Below are positions 26,313-36,764 of a stretch of 64,000 nucleotides of DNA, one piece after another. The notes beneath the pieces were generated by a model. The model was given only the letters and a program-made list of their open reading frames with translations. It did no database searches and was not told the origin of the DNA. Each line of letters opens with the position of its first letter. The first letter of the stretch is position 1. Both the position numbers and the translations under genes were made by a program. This DNA is from Formosa sp. Hel1_33_131 (GTDB lineage: Bacteria > Bacteroidota > Bacteroidia > Flavobacteriales > Flavobacteriaceae): positions 1-64,000 of the forward strand of contig CATEFX010000028.1 of NCBI GenBank assembly GCA_949499105.1. Reading direction: 5' to 3'.

Positions 26313-26915
26313 ATGAAAATAACATCCATTTTTCTTGGAGTCCTACTCATCGCTTTTATCATCATACAGCTTTTTGCCATAAGAAGCCAATGGAGTATTG
26401 AAACGTATCCATATGAAGTCACTAAGACCTATGATCAATTTGAACTACGTAATTATGAAGCCACTTTATTTACTTCTGTCAAACTATCTACTAAAACATA
26501 TAAGAAGGCATCAAGCAAAGGGTTCTCTATTTTGGCAGGGTATATTTTTGGAGATAATGATCGGAACGAAAAAATAGCGATGACCTCCCCCGTCGCCATG
26601 ACACTAGAGGACTCTATGACGATGCTATTTATGGTTCCAAAGAAATTTGACAAAGAAACACTCCCTCAACCCAACCAATCACAAATAAAATTGAGGACTG
26701 AACCTGCAAAAACGGTTGCAGCCATACAATTTAAGGGCTGGGCGAATGATGAAAAAATTGAAACGTATAAACAGAATTTGATAGCAGCCTTAGCTAAAGA
26801 AGGCATAACTTTTACAAACCGTTTTTATTTTTTGGGATATAATGCCCCTTATGAAGTCTTTAATCGTAAAAATGAAGTGATTGTAGAGTTGCAAAAAGAG
26901 TCCATTGATCGTTAA
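26313..26915 (+). CDS. SOUL-family haem-binding protein
   Basis: About 200 residues from the ATG at 26313. The open frame extends to 26238, but the first 25 codons overlap the methyltransferase gene and the natural membrane anchor starts at MKITSIFLGVLLIAFIIIQL. The SOUL/HBP domain follows: YPYEVTKTYDQFELRNYEAT, the GFSILAGYIFGDNDRNEKIA and MTSPVAMTLEDS motifs, and a C-terminal FLGYNAPYEVF. The family binds haem or tetrapyrroles in some members; the role in bacteria is unclear. The N-terminal helix would anchor it in the membrane. Confidence 0.87.
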   Translation: MKITSIFLGVLLIAFIIIQLFAIRSQWSIETYPYEVTKTYDQFELRNYEATLFTSVKLSTKTYKKASSKGFSILAGYIFGDNDRNEKIAMTSPVAMTLEDSMTMLFMVPKKFDKETLPQPNQSQIKLRTEPAKTVAAIQFKGWANDEKIETYKQNLIAALAKEGITFTNRFYFLGYNAPYEVFNRKNEVIVELQKESIDR

Positions 26916-27145
26916 ATAAATCAGGGTTCGTTAATATGATCTCATCCGTGTAGGGCGTTTTTAGTTTCAAGAATGGGAGATCCTATTTTCGTACTTCAAA
27001 CTTCCTAATAAAGAAAAATAGCAGTTTAGGCGCCTCCTTTTTATGGTATTCTTTTTAAGAAGACTAATTTATTTTTGACAATATTATAAAAATAATGGGG
27101 GTATGAAACAAACTAATTTAGTTGTATTCTACAATTAATAAATAG

Positions 27146-27153
27146 TATATTTG
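27146..27153 (+). promoter_or_regulatory. -7 promoter element of the NTF2-like gene
   Basis: TATATTTG, an exact TAnnTTTG match, with a TTG at 27122-27124 about 21 nt upstream as a possible -33 element. The ATG lies 35 nt downstream at 27189. Confidence 0.6.
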
Positions 27154-27188
27154 ATAAATATTAAACCAATAACTTTAAAACAAATTAG

Positions 27189-28088
27189 ATGAAAAAATTA
27201 GTAATGCTATTAGCACTTATCCCAGTATTGGGATGGAGTCAAGTAAAATCAGGAACGTCCTATTCAGAGCATCCAGCATATGATGTAATTACAAAGATTT
27301 ACAAGATATGGGAATCCGGAACTGAGGCGGACCTAAGAGCGCTGTATGCTGAAGATGCAAAAATTTGGGGTCCAGGAGACGAGGAAGCAGGTACTGTAGA
27401 TCAAGAAGTAAGTAATATGCTTTGGTGGCAAGAGAACTTTAGCGATATTAAAGTTACTGTGATGGAAGGTGCGACACCAGATGTCATTAAGTTTAAGGGA
27501 GATAAAAAAGGTGTTTGGGCTATGGACTGGATGGTGTTCACAGCGGTGAATAAAACCAGCGGTTTGCCGATTAAGGTGAATATTCACACGAACAATTATG
27601 TAACTAACGAAGGAAAAGTTACAATGACGTCGAACCACCATGACAGAGAGTCTGCTGGTGCGCAAATTCAAGCATCTTTAGGAATGCATAGAAATGGCCG
27701 CGTATACGATGAGCACCCAATCATTGATAGTTTGAATGAGATGGTTGCACATTTTGAGGCTGGAGAAATATCTGAATTGGCTACTTACTTTGCGGAAGAT
27801 GTAGAGTTTTACCGCCTGGGTGTGGACGGACACTTGAACCTAGAAGAGCGCACAGCTACATGGCATCAAGAAGTGGCAACAAACAGTGTACGTGATCTTG
27901 AGCAGTCTGGATATCCAGATGCTATTTATTACGCAAGAGGCGAAGGCCAATGGGTGGTTCAATCTTGGTGGTGGGTAAACAACACCAATGCAGAAACAGG
28001 AGAAAAAACTCGCAAATATTTACACATGAGTCATCACTTTAACAAGGAAGGCAAAGTTTCGAGAGAAACTATTTACATGGCTAATTAG
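27189..28088 (+). CDS. Secreted protein with two NTF2/SnoaL-like domains
   Basis: A 299-residue protein with a clear signal peptide (MKKLVMLLALIPVLGWSQ). Two similar cone-shaped NTF2-like domains follow: residues about 27-155 (HPAYDVITKIYKIWESGTEA, ALYAEDAKIWGPG) and about 172-299 (HPIIDSLNEMVAHFEAGEIS, TYFAEDVEFYRLG). The internal duplication is visible in the matching HP-I-D, AED and W-Q-E positions. No catalytic assignment is possible; such pockets bind small hydrophobic ligands. It is monocistronic with its own promoter and terminator, and its less AT-rich codon use suggests good expression. Confidence 0.78.
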   Translation: MKKLVMLLALIPVLGWSQVKSGTSYSEHPAYDVITKIYKIWESGTEADLRALYAEDAKIWGPGDEEAGTVDQEVSNMLWWQENFSDIKVTVMEGATPDVIKFKGDKKGVWAMDWMVFTAVNKTSGLPIKVNIHTNNYVTNEGKVTMTSNHHDRESAGAQIQASLGMHRNGRVYDEHPIIDSLNEMVAHFEAGEISELATYFAEDVEFYRLGVDGHLNLEERTATWHQEVATNSVRDLEQSGYPDAIYYARGEGQWVVQSWWWVNNTNAETGEKTRKYLHMSHHFNKEGKVSRETIYMAN

Positions 28089-28124
28089 AATTAATTTAAG
28101 CCTACATTAGTGGGCTTAAAATTC

Positions 28125-28159
28125 AAAAAACCTATCAAGCTTGCTTGTGTAGGTTTTTT
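28125..28159 (+). terminator. Intrinsic terminator after the NTF2-like gene
   Basis: AAAAAACCTA (28125-28134) pairs with TAGGTTTTTT (28150-28159) around an inner CAAG/CTTG stem, ending in seven T. A second weaker hairpin, TAAGCC/GGGCTTA, lies just upstream at about 28097-28118. Confidence 0.8.
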
Positions 28160-28182
28160 TGTTTTAAATTGCCAGCTTGTTC

Positions 28183-28470
28183 TCAGTGTATGGGCGTTGG
28201 GAGCTTTGTTATCTTTAACTTGATCGCTTGTCGGTTGGATTTATCCATACAGCTATCCTTATCGAATTTTTGTAAGCCTTGAACTAAGGAGGTCCAATAG
28301 ACAAAAGTTTGGCAATCCCCCTTGGCATCCCCCTTGAAGCATTGCTCCTCTGTGATCCAAACCAAAAATTTTCACAAAATTCAACATAGCTTCTGGTCAT
28401 TTTAATGGTGTTTTCGTTTTTATTACTATATTTAGATAAAATATCTGCCTCATTATCAAGGTTAATGGTG
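28183..28470 (-). pseudogene. Possible minus-strand gene remnant in two frames
   Basis: A minus-strand frame reads TINLDNEADILSKYSNKNEN and on to SYVEFCEN, then needs a one-base shift near 28367 to continue as FLVWITEEQCFKGDAKGDC and QTFVYWTSLVQGLQKFDKD, ending at 28183. The composition is protein-like in both parts. No family is recognised. It could be a degraded gene between the NTF2-like and lactate oxidase genes, or a chance open frame. Confidence 0.25.
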
Positions 28471-28506
28471 GACTTGTAGGTGTTTTATGAAAAAATAATA
28501 TTAATT

Positions 28507-29670
28507 ATGAGCTCCAAAAATATAGTTTCATACAACCCAAATTATCCTTCTATTGAAGATTTACGGCAACGAGCCAAAAAGAAAATTCCAAAATTTGCTT
28601 TTGAATATTTAGATGGGGGTTGTAATGAAGATGTGAATTTATTAAAAAATACGAGTGAACTGAGAAAAGTCTAGCTAAAGCCGAGTTATTTAGTCCCCTT
28701 TTCTGAGCCGAGTTTAAAAACCACTTTGTTTGGGCATCAATACGATGCGCCTTTTGGAATTGCCCCTGTGGGTCTCCAAGGACTCATGTGGCCAAAAGCA
28801 CCTGAAATTTTAGCAAAAGCAGCTTTTGAGCATAACATCCCTTTTGTATTGAGTACAGTGACCACATCGAGTATCGAAACAATTTCAGAAATCACAGAAG
28901 GAAAAGCATGGTTTCAACTGTACCACCCTACGGAAGATCGGGTGACAGAAGACCTTCTTAAAAGAGCGGAAGCAGCCGGTTGTACTGTTTTGGTTATTTT
29001 ATCCGATGTGCCCTCTTTTGGGTTTCGTCCAAGAGACATTCGCAATGGATTGTCCATGCCGCCACGAATGACCCTTAAAAATATTATTAGTGTCGCCAAA
29101 CGTCCCGAATGGGCTTTAAGGACATTGATCAATGGTCAACCTGCATTTGAAACACTAAAGCCGTACATGCCAAAAGGTTTGGACATGAGTCAGCTGGCTA
29201 AATTTATGGACGCTACCTTTTCGGGGCGTTTGAATGAAGAGAAATTAAAAAAGATTCGAGACCTGTGGAAAGGAAAGTTGGTTCTTAAAGGGGTGGAATC
29301 TGTTCAGGATGTTGAGACCGCACACCGTTTAGGATTGGATGGCGTGATTGTATCCAACCACGGTGGGCGTCAGATTGATGTCGGACAGGCTTCTGTAGCG
29401 TCTTTGCAAACCATTGCGCCTTTATTCAACGACAAACTAACGGTAATGATGGACAGTGGTATTCGCGGGGGCGCGGATGTTGCTCGTGCTTTGGGCAGTG
29501 GTGCTGAATTTACATTTATGGGCCGATCGTTTATGTATGGGGTGTCTGCACTTGGGAAGCAAGGGGGGAATCATACTATCTCCTTAATCAAAGCGGAGGT
29601 CACTCAAATAATGGAACAACTTTGTTGTAAAACAACCTCCAATTTTTCGGATTTTATAGTTAAAAAATAA
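28507..29670 (+). pseudogene. lldD: FMN-dependent alpha-hydroxy-acid (lactate) oxidase/dehydrogenase, interrupted by an amber codon
   Basis: From ATG 28507 the protein begins KNIVSYNPNYPSIEDLRQRA and FAFEYLDGGCNED, the usual N-terminus of LldD-type enzymes. A TAG at 28672-28674 stops it after SELRKV. The same frame continues immediately as LKPSYLVPFSEPSLKTTLFG to the stop at 29670. The FMN and active-site parts are intact, including VLKGVESVQDVETAHRLGLD and the catalytic histidine in VSNHGGRQIDVGQ. The full reading is 387 residues, normal length, so a single substitution (for example GAG to TAG) explains the break. The symporter genes follow 4 nt later. Confidence 0.88.
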
Positions 29671-29674
29671 CACG

Positions 29675-29929
29675 ATGTCACAAAAAACAAATGCGTATTG
29701 GAAGCACAACTTAAAGTACTTAATCATTTTACTGATCCTTTGGTTTTCAGTCTCCTTTGGTGCTGGAATTTTATTTGTAGAGGAATTAAACACCATTAAA
29801 ATCGGAGGGTTTAAACTCGGTTTTTGGTTTGCACAACAGGGTTCTATTTATGTTTTTGTGGTATTGATTTTTGTGTACATCTACCTAATGAATAAGCTAG
29901 ATGCTCAATTTAAAAAAGACACTGAATAA
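29675..29929 (+). CDS. DUF4212 small subunit of a sodium/solute symporter
   Basis: An 84-residue protein with two membrane helices (about 14-33 and 55-74), separated by a short loop with GGFKLGFWFAQQGS, the conserved core of the DUF4212 family. These proteins are encoded directly before VC_2705-type sodium:solute symporters and are taken as small subunits. Here the stop overlaps the ATG of the large subunit (TAATG). It follows the lldD pseudogene by 4 nt. Confidence 0.87.
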   Translation: MSQKTNAYWKHNLKYLIILLILWFSVSFGAGILFVEELNTIKIGGFKLGFWFAQQGSIYVFVVLIFVYIYLMNKLDAQFKKDTE

Positions 29930-31590
29930 TGGCATTACAATATTGGATTTGGATCGCCGTAGGGCTTAGTTTTACATTATATATCGGAATTGCATTTTGG
30001 ACACGCGCTTCATCAACCAGTGAATTTTATGTGGCAGGTGGTGGGGTTCATCCAATTGCGAATGGTATGGCAACTGCAGCAGACTGGATGTCTGCAGCCT
30101 CGTTTATCTCCATGGCTGGAATAATCTCATTTACAGGTTATGACGGCTCAGTGTATTTAATGGGATGGACAGGTGGCTATGTGTTATTAGCCTTGTTACT
30201 CGCCCCCTACCTTCGCAAATTTGGAAAATTTACAGTCCCTGATTTTATTGGAGATCGTTATTACTCAAACGGTGCAAGGGGTGTCGCTGTTTTTTGTGCG
30301 CTCATTGTTTCTTTTACCTACATCGCTGGACAAATGCGTGGAGTTGGCGTCGTGTTCTCTCGGTATTTAGAAGTTGATATTACGACTGGCGTACTCATTG
30401 GAATGACAATTGTTTTATTTTATGCGGTTTTAGGGGGCATGAAAGGGATCACTTATACACAAGTCGCCCAATATTGTGTGCTTATTTTTGCCTTTATGGT
30501 TCCCGCTATTTATATTTCGTTTATGGCGACTGGAAATGTGATTCCTCAACTTGGATTTGGAGATGCCGGAAGCGACGGGGTTTTTCTACTAGATAAACTC
30601 GATGGATTGCACAGAGAATTAGGATTTCATGAATACACTTCGGGGAGTAAATCGACCTTAGATGTGTTTTTTATTACGATGGCTTTGATGGTCGGAACGG
30701 CTGGACTTCCGCATGTGATTGTACGGTTTTTTACGGTCAAAAAAGTGAGTGACGCCCGAAAATCTGCGGGCTGGGCCTTGTTGTTTATTGCCATCTTATA
30801 CACCACAGCTCCTGCCATTGCTGTGTTTTCACGGACGAATTTAATCGAAACGGTCAGCAATCAATCCTATAAATTAATGCCAGAATGGTTTAGCAAATGG
30901 GAAGATACCGGACTTTTAATATTTGAAGATAAAAACAGTGACGGACTGATACAGTATGTCGCAGATCCAAAACGAAACGAATTGAGTGTCGATGCCGATA
31001 TCATGGTGCTTGCCAATCCAGAAATTGCAGACCTCCCCAATTGGGTGATTGCTTTGTTAGCGGCTGGTGCGCTTGCGGCTGCACTCTCAACGGCAGCAGG
31101 TTTGTTATTGGTGATTTCATCGGCGGTGTCGCATGATTTAATCAAAAAAATGATTAATCCTAAAGTGAGTGAAAAAAATGAATTAATTGCAGCCCGATTA
31201 TCTGCGACTGCGGCGGTTTGTTTAGCTGGATATTTTGGAATCAATCCTCCTGGGTTTGTGGCGGCGACGGTAGCACTGGCCTTTGGATTGGCAGCCGCTT
31301 CCTTTTTTCCAGCGATTGTGATGGGTATCTTTTATAAAAAAATGAACAAAGAAGGCGCCGTTTCTGGTATGGTTGTCGGAGTGTTATTAATGCTGTTTTA
31401 TATGACTAAATTCAAATTTGGTTGGTTCGGCGGCGGTGTCGAAGCAGACTGGTGGTTTGGAATTTCTCCTGAAGGGTTTGGAACCTTTGCAATGCTTATC
31501 AATTTTATAGTCTCCTATGTGGTCTGTAAATTTACACCTGAAACTCCTAAAAACGTTCAGGAGCTTGTTGAAAAAATTCGATTGCCTTAA
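29929..31590 (+). CDS. Sodium:solute symporter (VC_2705 / ActP-like family)
   Basis: A 553-residue inner-membrane transporter with about 13 hydrophobic helices. The sodium:solute symporter signatures are present: FYVAGGGVHPIANGMATAAD at about residue 33, GQMRGVGVVFSRYL, GTAGLPHVIVRFFTV and a C-terminal AALSTAAGLLLVISSAVSHD. The family imports acetate, lactate or other short carboxylates with Na+. Because it lies downstream of an lldD-type oxidase gene and is coupled to the DUF4212 subunit, lactate is the favoured substrate; this is inference. It may still be expressed although the oxidase is broken. Confidence 0.88.
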   Translation: MALQYWIWIAVGLSFTLYIGIAFWTRASSTSEFYVAGGGVHPIANGMATAADWMSAASFISMAGIISFTGYDGSVYLMGWTGGYVLLALLLAPYLRKFGKFTVPDFIGDRYYSNGARGVAVFCALIVSFTYIAGQMRGVGVVFSRYLEVDITTGVLIGMTIVLFYAVLGGMKGITYTQVAQYCVLIFAFMVPAIYISFMATGNVIPQLGFGDAGSDGVFLLDKLDGLHRELGFHEYTSGSKSTLDVFFITMALMVGTAGLPHVIVRFFTVKKVSDARKSAGWALLFIAILYTTAPAIAVFSRTNLIETVSNQSYKLMPEWFSKWEDTGLLIFEDKNSDGLIQYVADPKRNELSVDADIMVLANPEIADLPNWVIALLAAGALAAALSTAAGLLLVISSAVSHDLIKKMINPKVSEKNELIAARLSATAAVCLAGYFGINPPGFVAATVALAFGLAAASFFPAIVMGIFYKKMNKEGAVSGMVVGVLLMLFYMTKFKFGWFGGGVEADWWFGISPEGFGTFAMLINFIVSYVVCKFTPETPKNVQELVEKIRLP

Positions 31591-35113
<3,523 letters not shown>

Positions 35114-35210
35114 TTCGCTATAAATTAATCCGTGAACGAAAAAAATACTTACACTCAAGTTTATAGATTATTAATAACAGGAAACTCCACAAAGTCTCTG
35201 ACTTAGCGGA

Positions 35211-35225
35211 ACCCCGCTGCGTATT
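35211..35225 (+). repeat. 15-nt GC-rich repeat shared with the AbiE-type locus
   Basis: ACCCCGCTGCGTATT is identical to 22358-22372. It lies in the short gap between the GH2 and parD genes and looks like the end of the same repeat family that borders gene stumps elsewhere. Confidence 0.6.
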
Positions 35226-35243
35226 GATTTGCTAAATTGACAG

Positions 35244-35267
35244 TTTTGGTGTAAATTAGCACCAAAA
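35244..35267. promoter_or_regulatory. Palindromic operator candidate for parDE
   Basis: TTTTGGTG (35244-35251) and CACCAAAA (35260-35267) are perfect inverted arms with an 8-nt spacer, ending 9 nt before the parD ATG. CAGTTTTG overlapping the left arm is one base off the -7 consensus. ParD antitoxins usually repress their own promoter through such a palindrome. Confidence 0.5.
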
Positions 35268-35276
35268 TAAAATATT

Positions 35277-35510
35277 ATGGCAAGGCAAAGTATTTCTTTC
35301 ACACAACCAAATGATGAGTGGCTAAAAAACCAAGTTGACAAAAAAGAATATTCTACTAAAAGTGAATTAGTTAATGATTTAATTAGACAAGCAAGAAAAC
35401 AGCAAAAACAAATTGACTGGATAAGAGTTCAATTAGAAAAAGCTGAAAATAGTGGATTTACAACTTTAAATAAAGAACAAATATTGGCAGAATCAAAGTC
35501 GATATTTTAA
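35277..35510 (+). CDS. parD: ParD-family antitoxin
   Basis: A 77-residue protein with the ribbon-helix-helix N-terminus RQSISFTQPNDEWLKNQVDK and YSTKSELVNDLIRQARKQ, followed by a C-terminal tail that should wrap the toxin. It matches the CopG/ParD antitoxin family. It neutralises ParE and, with it, represses the operon. The stop overlaps the toxin start (TAATG), the standard tight coupling. Confidence 0.85.
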   Translation: MARQSISFTQPNDEWLKNQVDKKEYSTKSELVNDLIRQARKQQKQIDWIRVQLEKAENSGFTTLNKEQILAESKSIF

Positions 35511-35800
35511 TGGTAGATTATAAACTAAGAAATTTAGCGAAAGAAGACTTAATAAGAATTCACAGATATGGAGTTGAAAAATTTGGAATGACTCAAGCAG
35601 ATAACTATTTTGACACATTCTTTGAGTATTTTGATATTATAGCAAAAAGTCCGTTTTCATTTGAATCTGTCGATTCTATAAAAATTGGTTATAGACGTTG
35701 TGTATGCGGTTCTGACAGTATTTATTATAGAATAAGTAATACTAATATTGTAGAAATTATGGCTATAATTGGGACGCAAGATTTAAAGAACATTCTCTAA
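35510..35800 (+). CDS. parE: ParE/RelE-superfamily toxin
   Basis: A 96-residue RelE/ParE-fold toxin. It begins YKLRNLAKEDLIRIHRYGVE, carries the central GYRRCVCGSDSIYYRIS and the C-terminal EIMAIIGTQDLKNIL. In the usual ParE pattern the middle block is YR-x-R-x-G-H-x-[YF], so the substitution CVCGSD is a small departure. ParE toxins poison DNA gyrase. It appears intact and is followed by a strong hairpin terminator. Confidence 0.83.
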   Translation: MVDYKLRNLAKEDLIRIHRYGVEKFGMTQADNYFDTFFEYFDIIAKSPFSFESVDSIKIGYRRCVCGSDSIYYRISNTNIVEIMAIIGTQDLKNIL

Positions 35801-35845
35801 CTCGAAAAATTACAGTCGCTCAATTTTCGAGTCAAGCTTTTTTTT
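35801..35845 (+). terminator. Intrinsic terminator after parDE
   Basis: CTCGAAAAATT (35801-35811) pairs with AATTTTCGAG (35822-35831) with one bulged A, followed by a run of T from 35839. It isolates the toxin-antitoxin operon from the RNA methyltransferase gene. Confidence 0.7.
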
Positions 35846-35865
35846 AAACCTTCACAATTAAAGCT

Positions 35866-35873
35866 TATTTTTG
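35866..35873 (+). promoter_or_regulatory. -7 promoter element of the RNA methyltransferase gene
   Basis: TATTTTTG, an exact TAnnTTTG match, only 4 nt before the ATG at 35878. If used, transcription would begin at or next to the start codon, giving a leaderless mRNA. Confidence 0.5.
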
Positions 35874-35877
35874 TGGC

Positions 35878-36675
35878 ATGGTAAAAACAATAAGCAGTCT
35901 TCAAAACCCCTTTATAAAACAACTGGTTCAGCTCAAAGAAAAGTCGAAACTTAGAAAACAGACGGGCGTGTTTATAATTGAAGGCAAACGTGAGTTATCC
36001 TTAGCCATAAAAGGCAATTATACCATTGAAACGCTTTATTATTATGCCGATCTATTTTCGGCTTCTGAAGCAGCGGCCTTAGAACCCTATGGGATCGACG
36101 TCATCGAAGTGACCAAAGCCGTGTATGAAAAAATTGCGCATCGAGAAACGACCGAAGGCGTCATTGCAGTGGCTAAAACCAAAGATTTAAGTCTAAAAAA
36201 TCTGAATCTAACAACCAAAACTCCTTTAATTCTCGTGGCAGAAGCCCCCGAAAAACCGGGGAATATTGGGGCTTTACTCCGAACGGCCGACGCTGCGAAT
36301 ATTGACGCAGTGATCATTGCCAATCCTCTGACAGATTTATACAATCCCAATATCATTCGGTCGAGTGTTGGCGGATTGTTTACAGTACCCATTGCCACTG
36401 GAACTTCTGAGGACGTGATTGCGTACTTAAAACAACATAAGATTGCCATCTATTCGGCCATCCTTCAAGAATCTGTAGACTATGATTCGATCGACTTTAA
36501 AAACGCCTCTGCCCTAGTGGTTGGAACAGAATCCACAGGACTGAGTCCAATTTGGCGCGCTGCATCCACGGCTAATATTCAGATTCCAATGGAAGGAAAA
36601 ATTGATTCTATGAATGTTTCGGTCGCAGCTGGCATCCTTATTTTTGAAGCGAAAAGACAACGTAAGTTGCGCTAA
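35878..36675 (+). CDS. TrmH/SpoU-family RNA methyltransferase
   Basis: A 265-residue SPOUT enzyme. The N-terminal substrate-binding domain shows NPFIKQLVQLKEKSKLRKQT and FIIEGKRELSLA (about 8-42). The SPOUT domain has the knot motifs APEKPGNIGALLRTADAANI at about 121-140, DLYNPNIIRSSVGGLFTVPI at about 155-174 and a C-terminal VGTESTGLSP with IPMEGKIDSMNVSVAAGIL. It 2'-O-methylates a ribose in rRNA or tRNA using SAM; the target is not clear. It stands alone after the parDE terminator. Confidence 0.9.
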   Translation: MVKTISSLQNPFIKQLVQLKEKSKLRKQTGVFIIEGKRELSLAIKGNYTIETLYYYADLFSASEAAALEPYGIDVIEVTKAVYEKIAHRETTEGVIAVAKTKDLSLKNLNLTTKTPLILVAEAPEKPGNIGALLRTADAANIDAVIIANPLTDLYNPNIIRSSVGGLFTVPIATGTSEDVIAYLKQHKIAIYSAILQESVDYDSIDFKNASALVVGTESTGLSPIWRAASTANIQIPMEGKIDSMNVSVAAGILIFEAKRQRKLR

Positions 36676-36764
36676 AAAATGGCTTTAACAACATGTTGAA
36701 ACAATTTGTGTAAATTCTAAGATTTTGTGTTGCGTGTTACAATTCAATGTAGTAAATTTAATTT

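Noticed and set aside
28726-29670. The second half of lldD as an independent gene
   Set aside because: It lacks the N-terminal residues of the family, which are present just upstream in the same frame before a single TAG.
30867-31244. 125-residue minus-strand open frame inside the symporter gene
   Set aside because: Antisense shadow of a well-supported transporter; Ala/Ser/Asn runs reflect the opposite strand's codons.
36087-36449. 120-residue minus-strand open frame inside the RNA methyltransferase gene
   Set aside because: Shadow frame without start context or family features.
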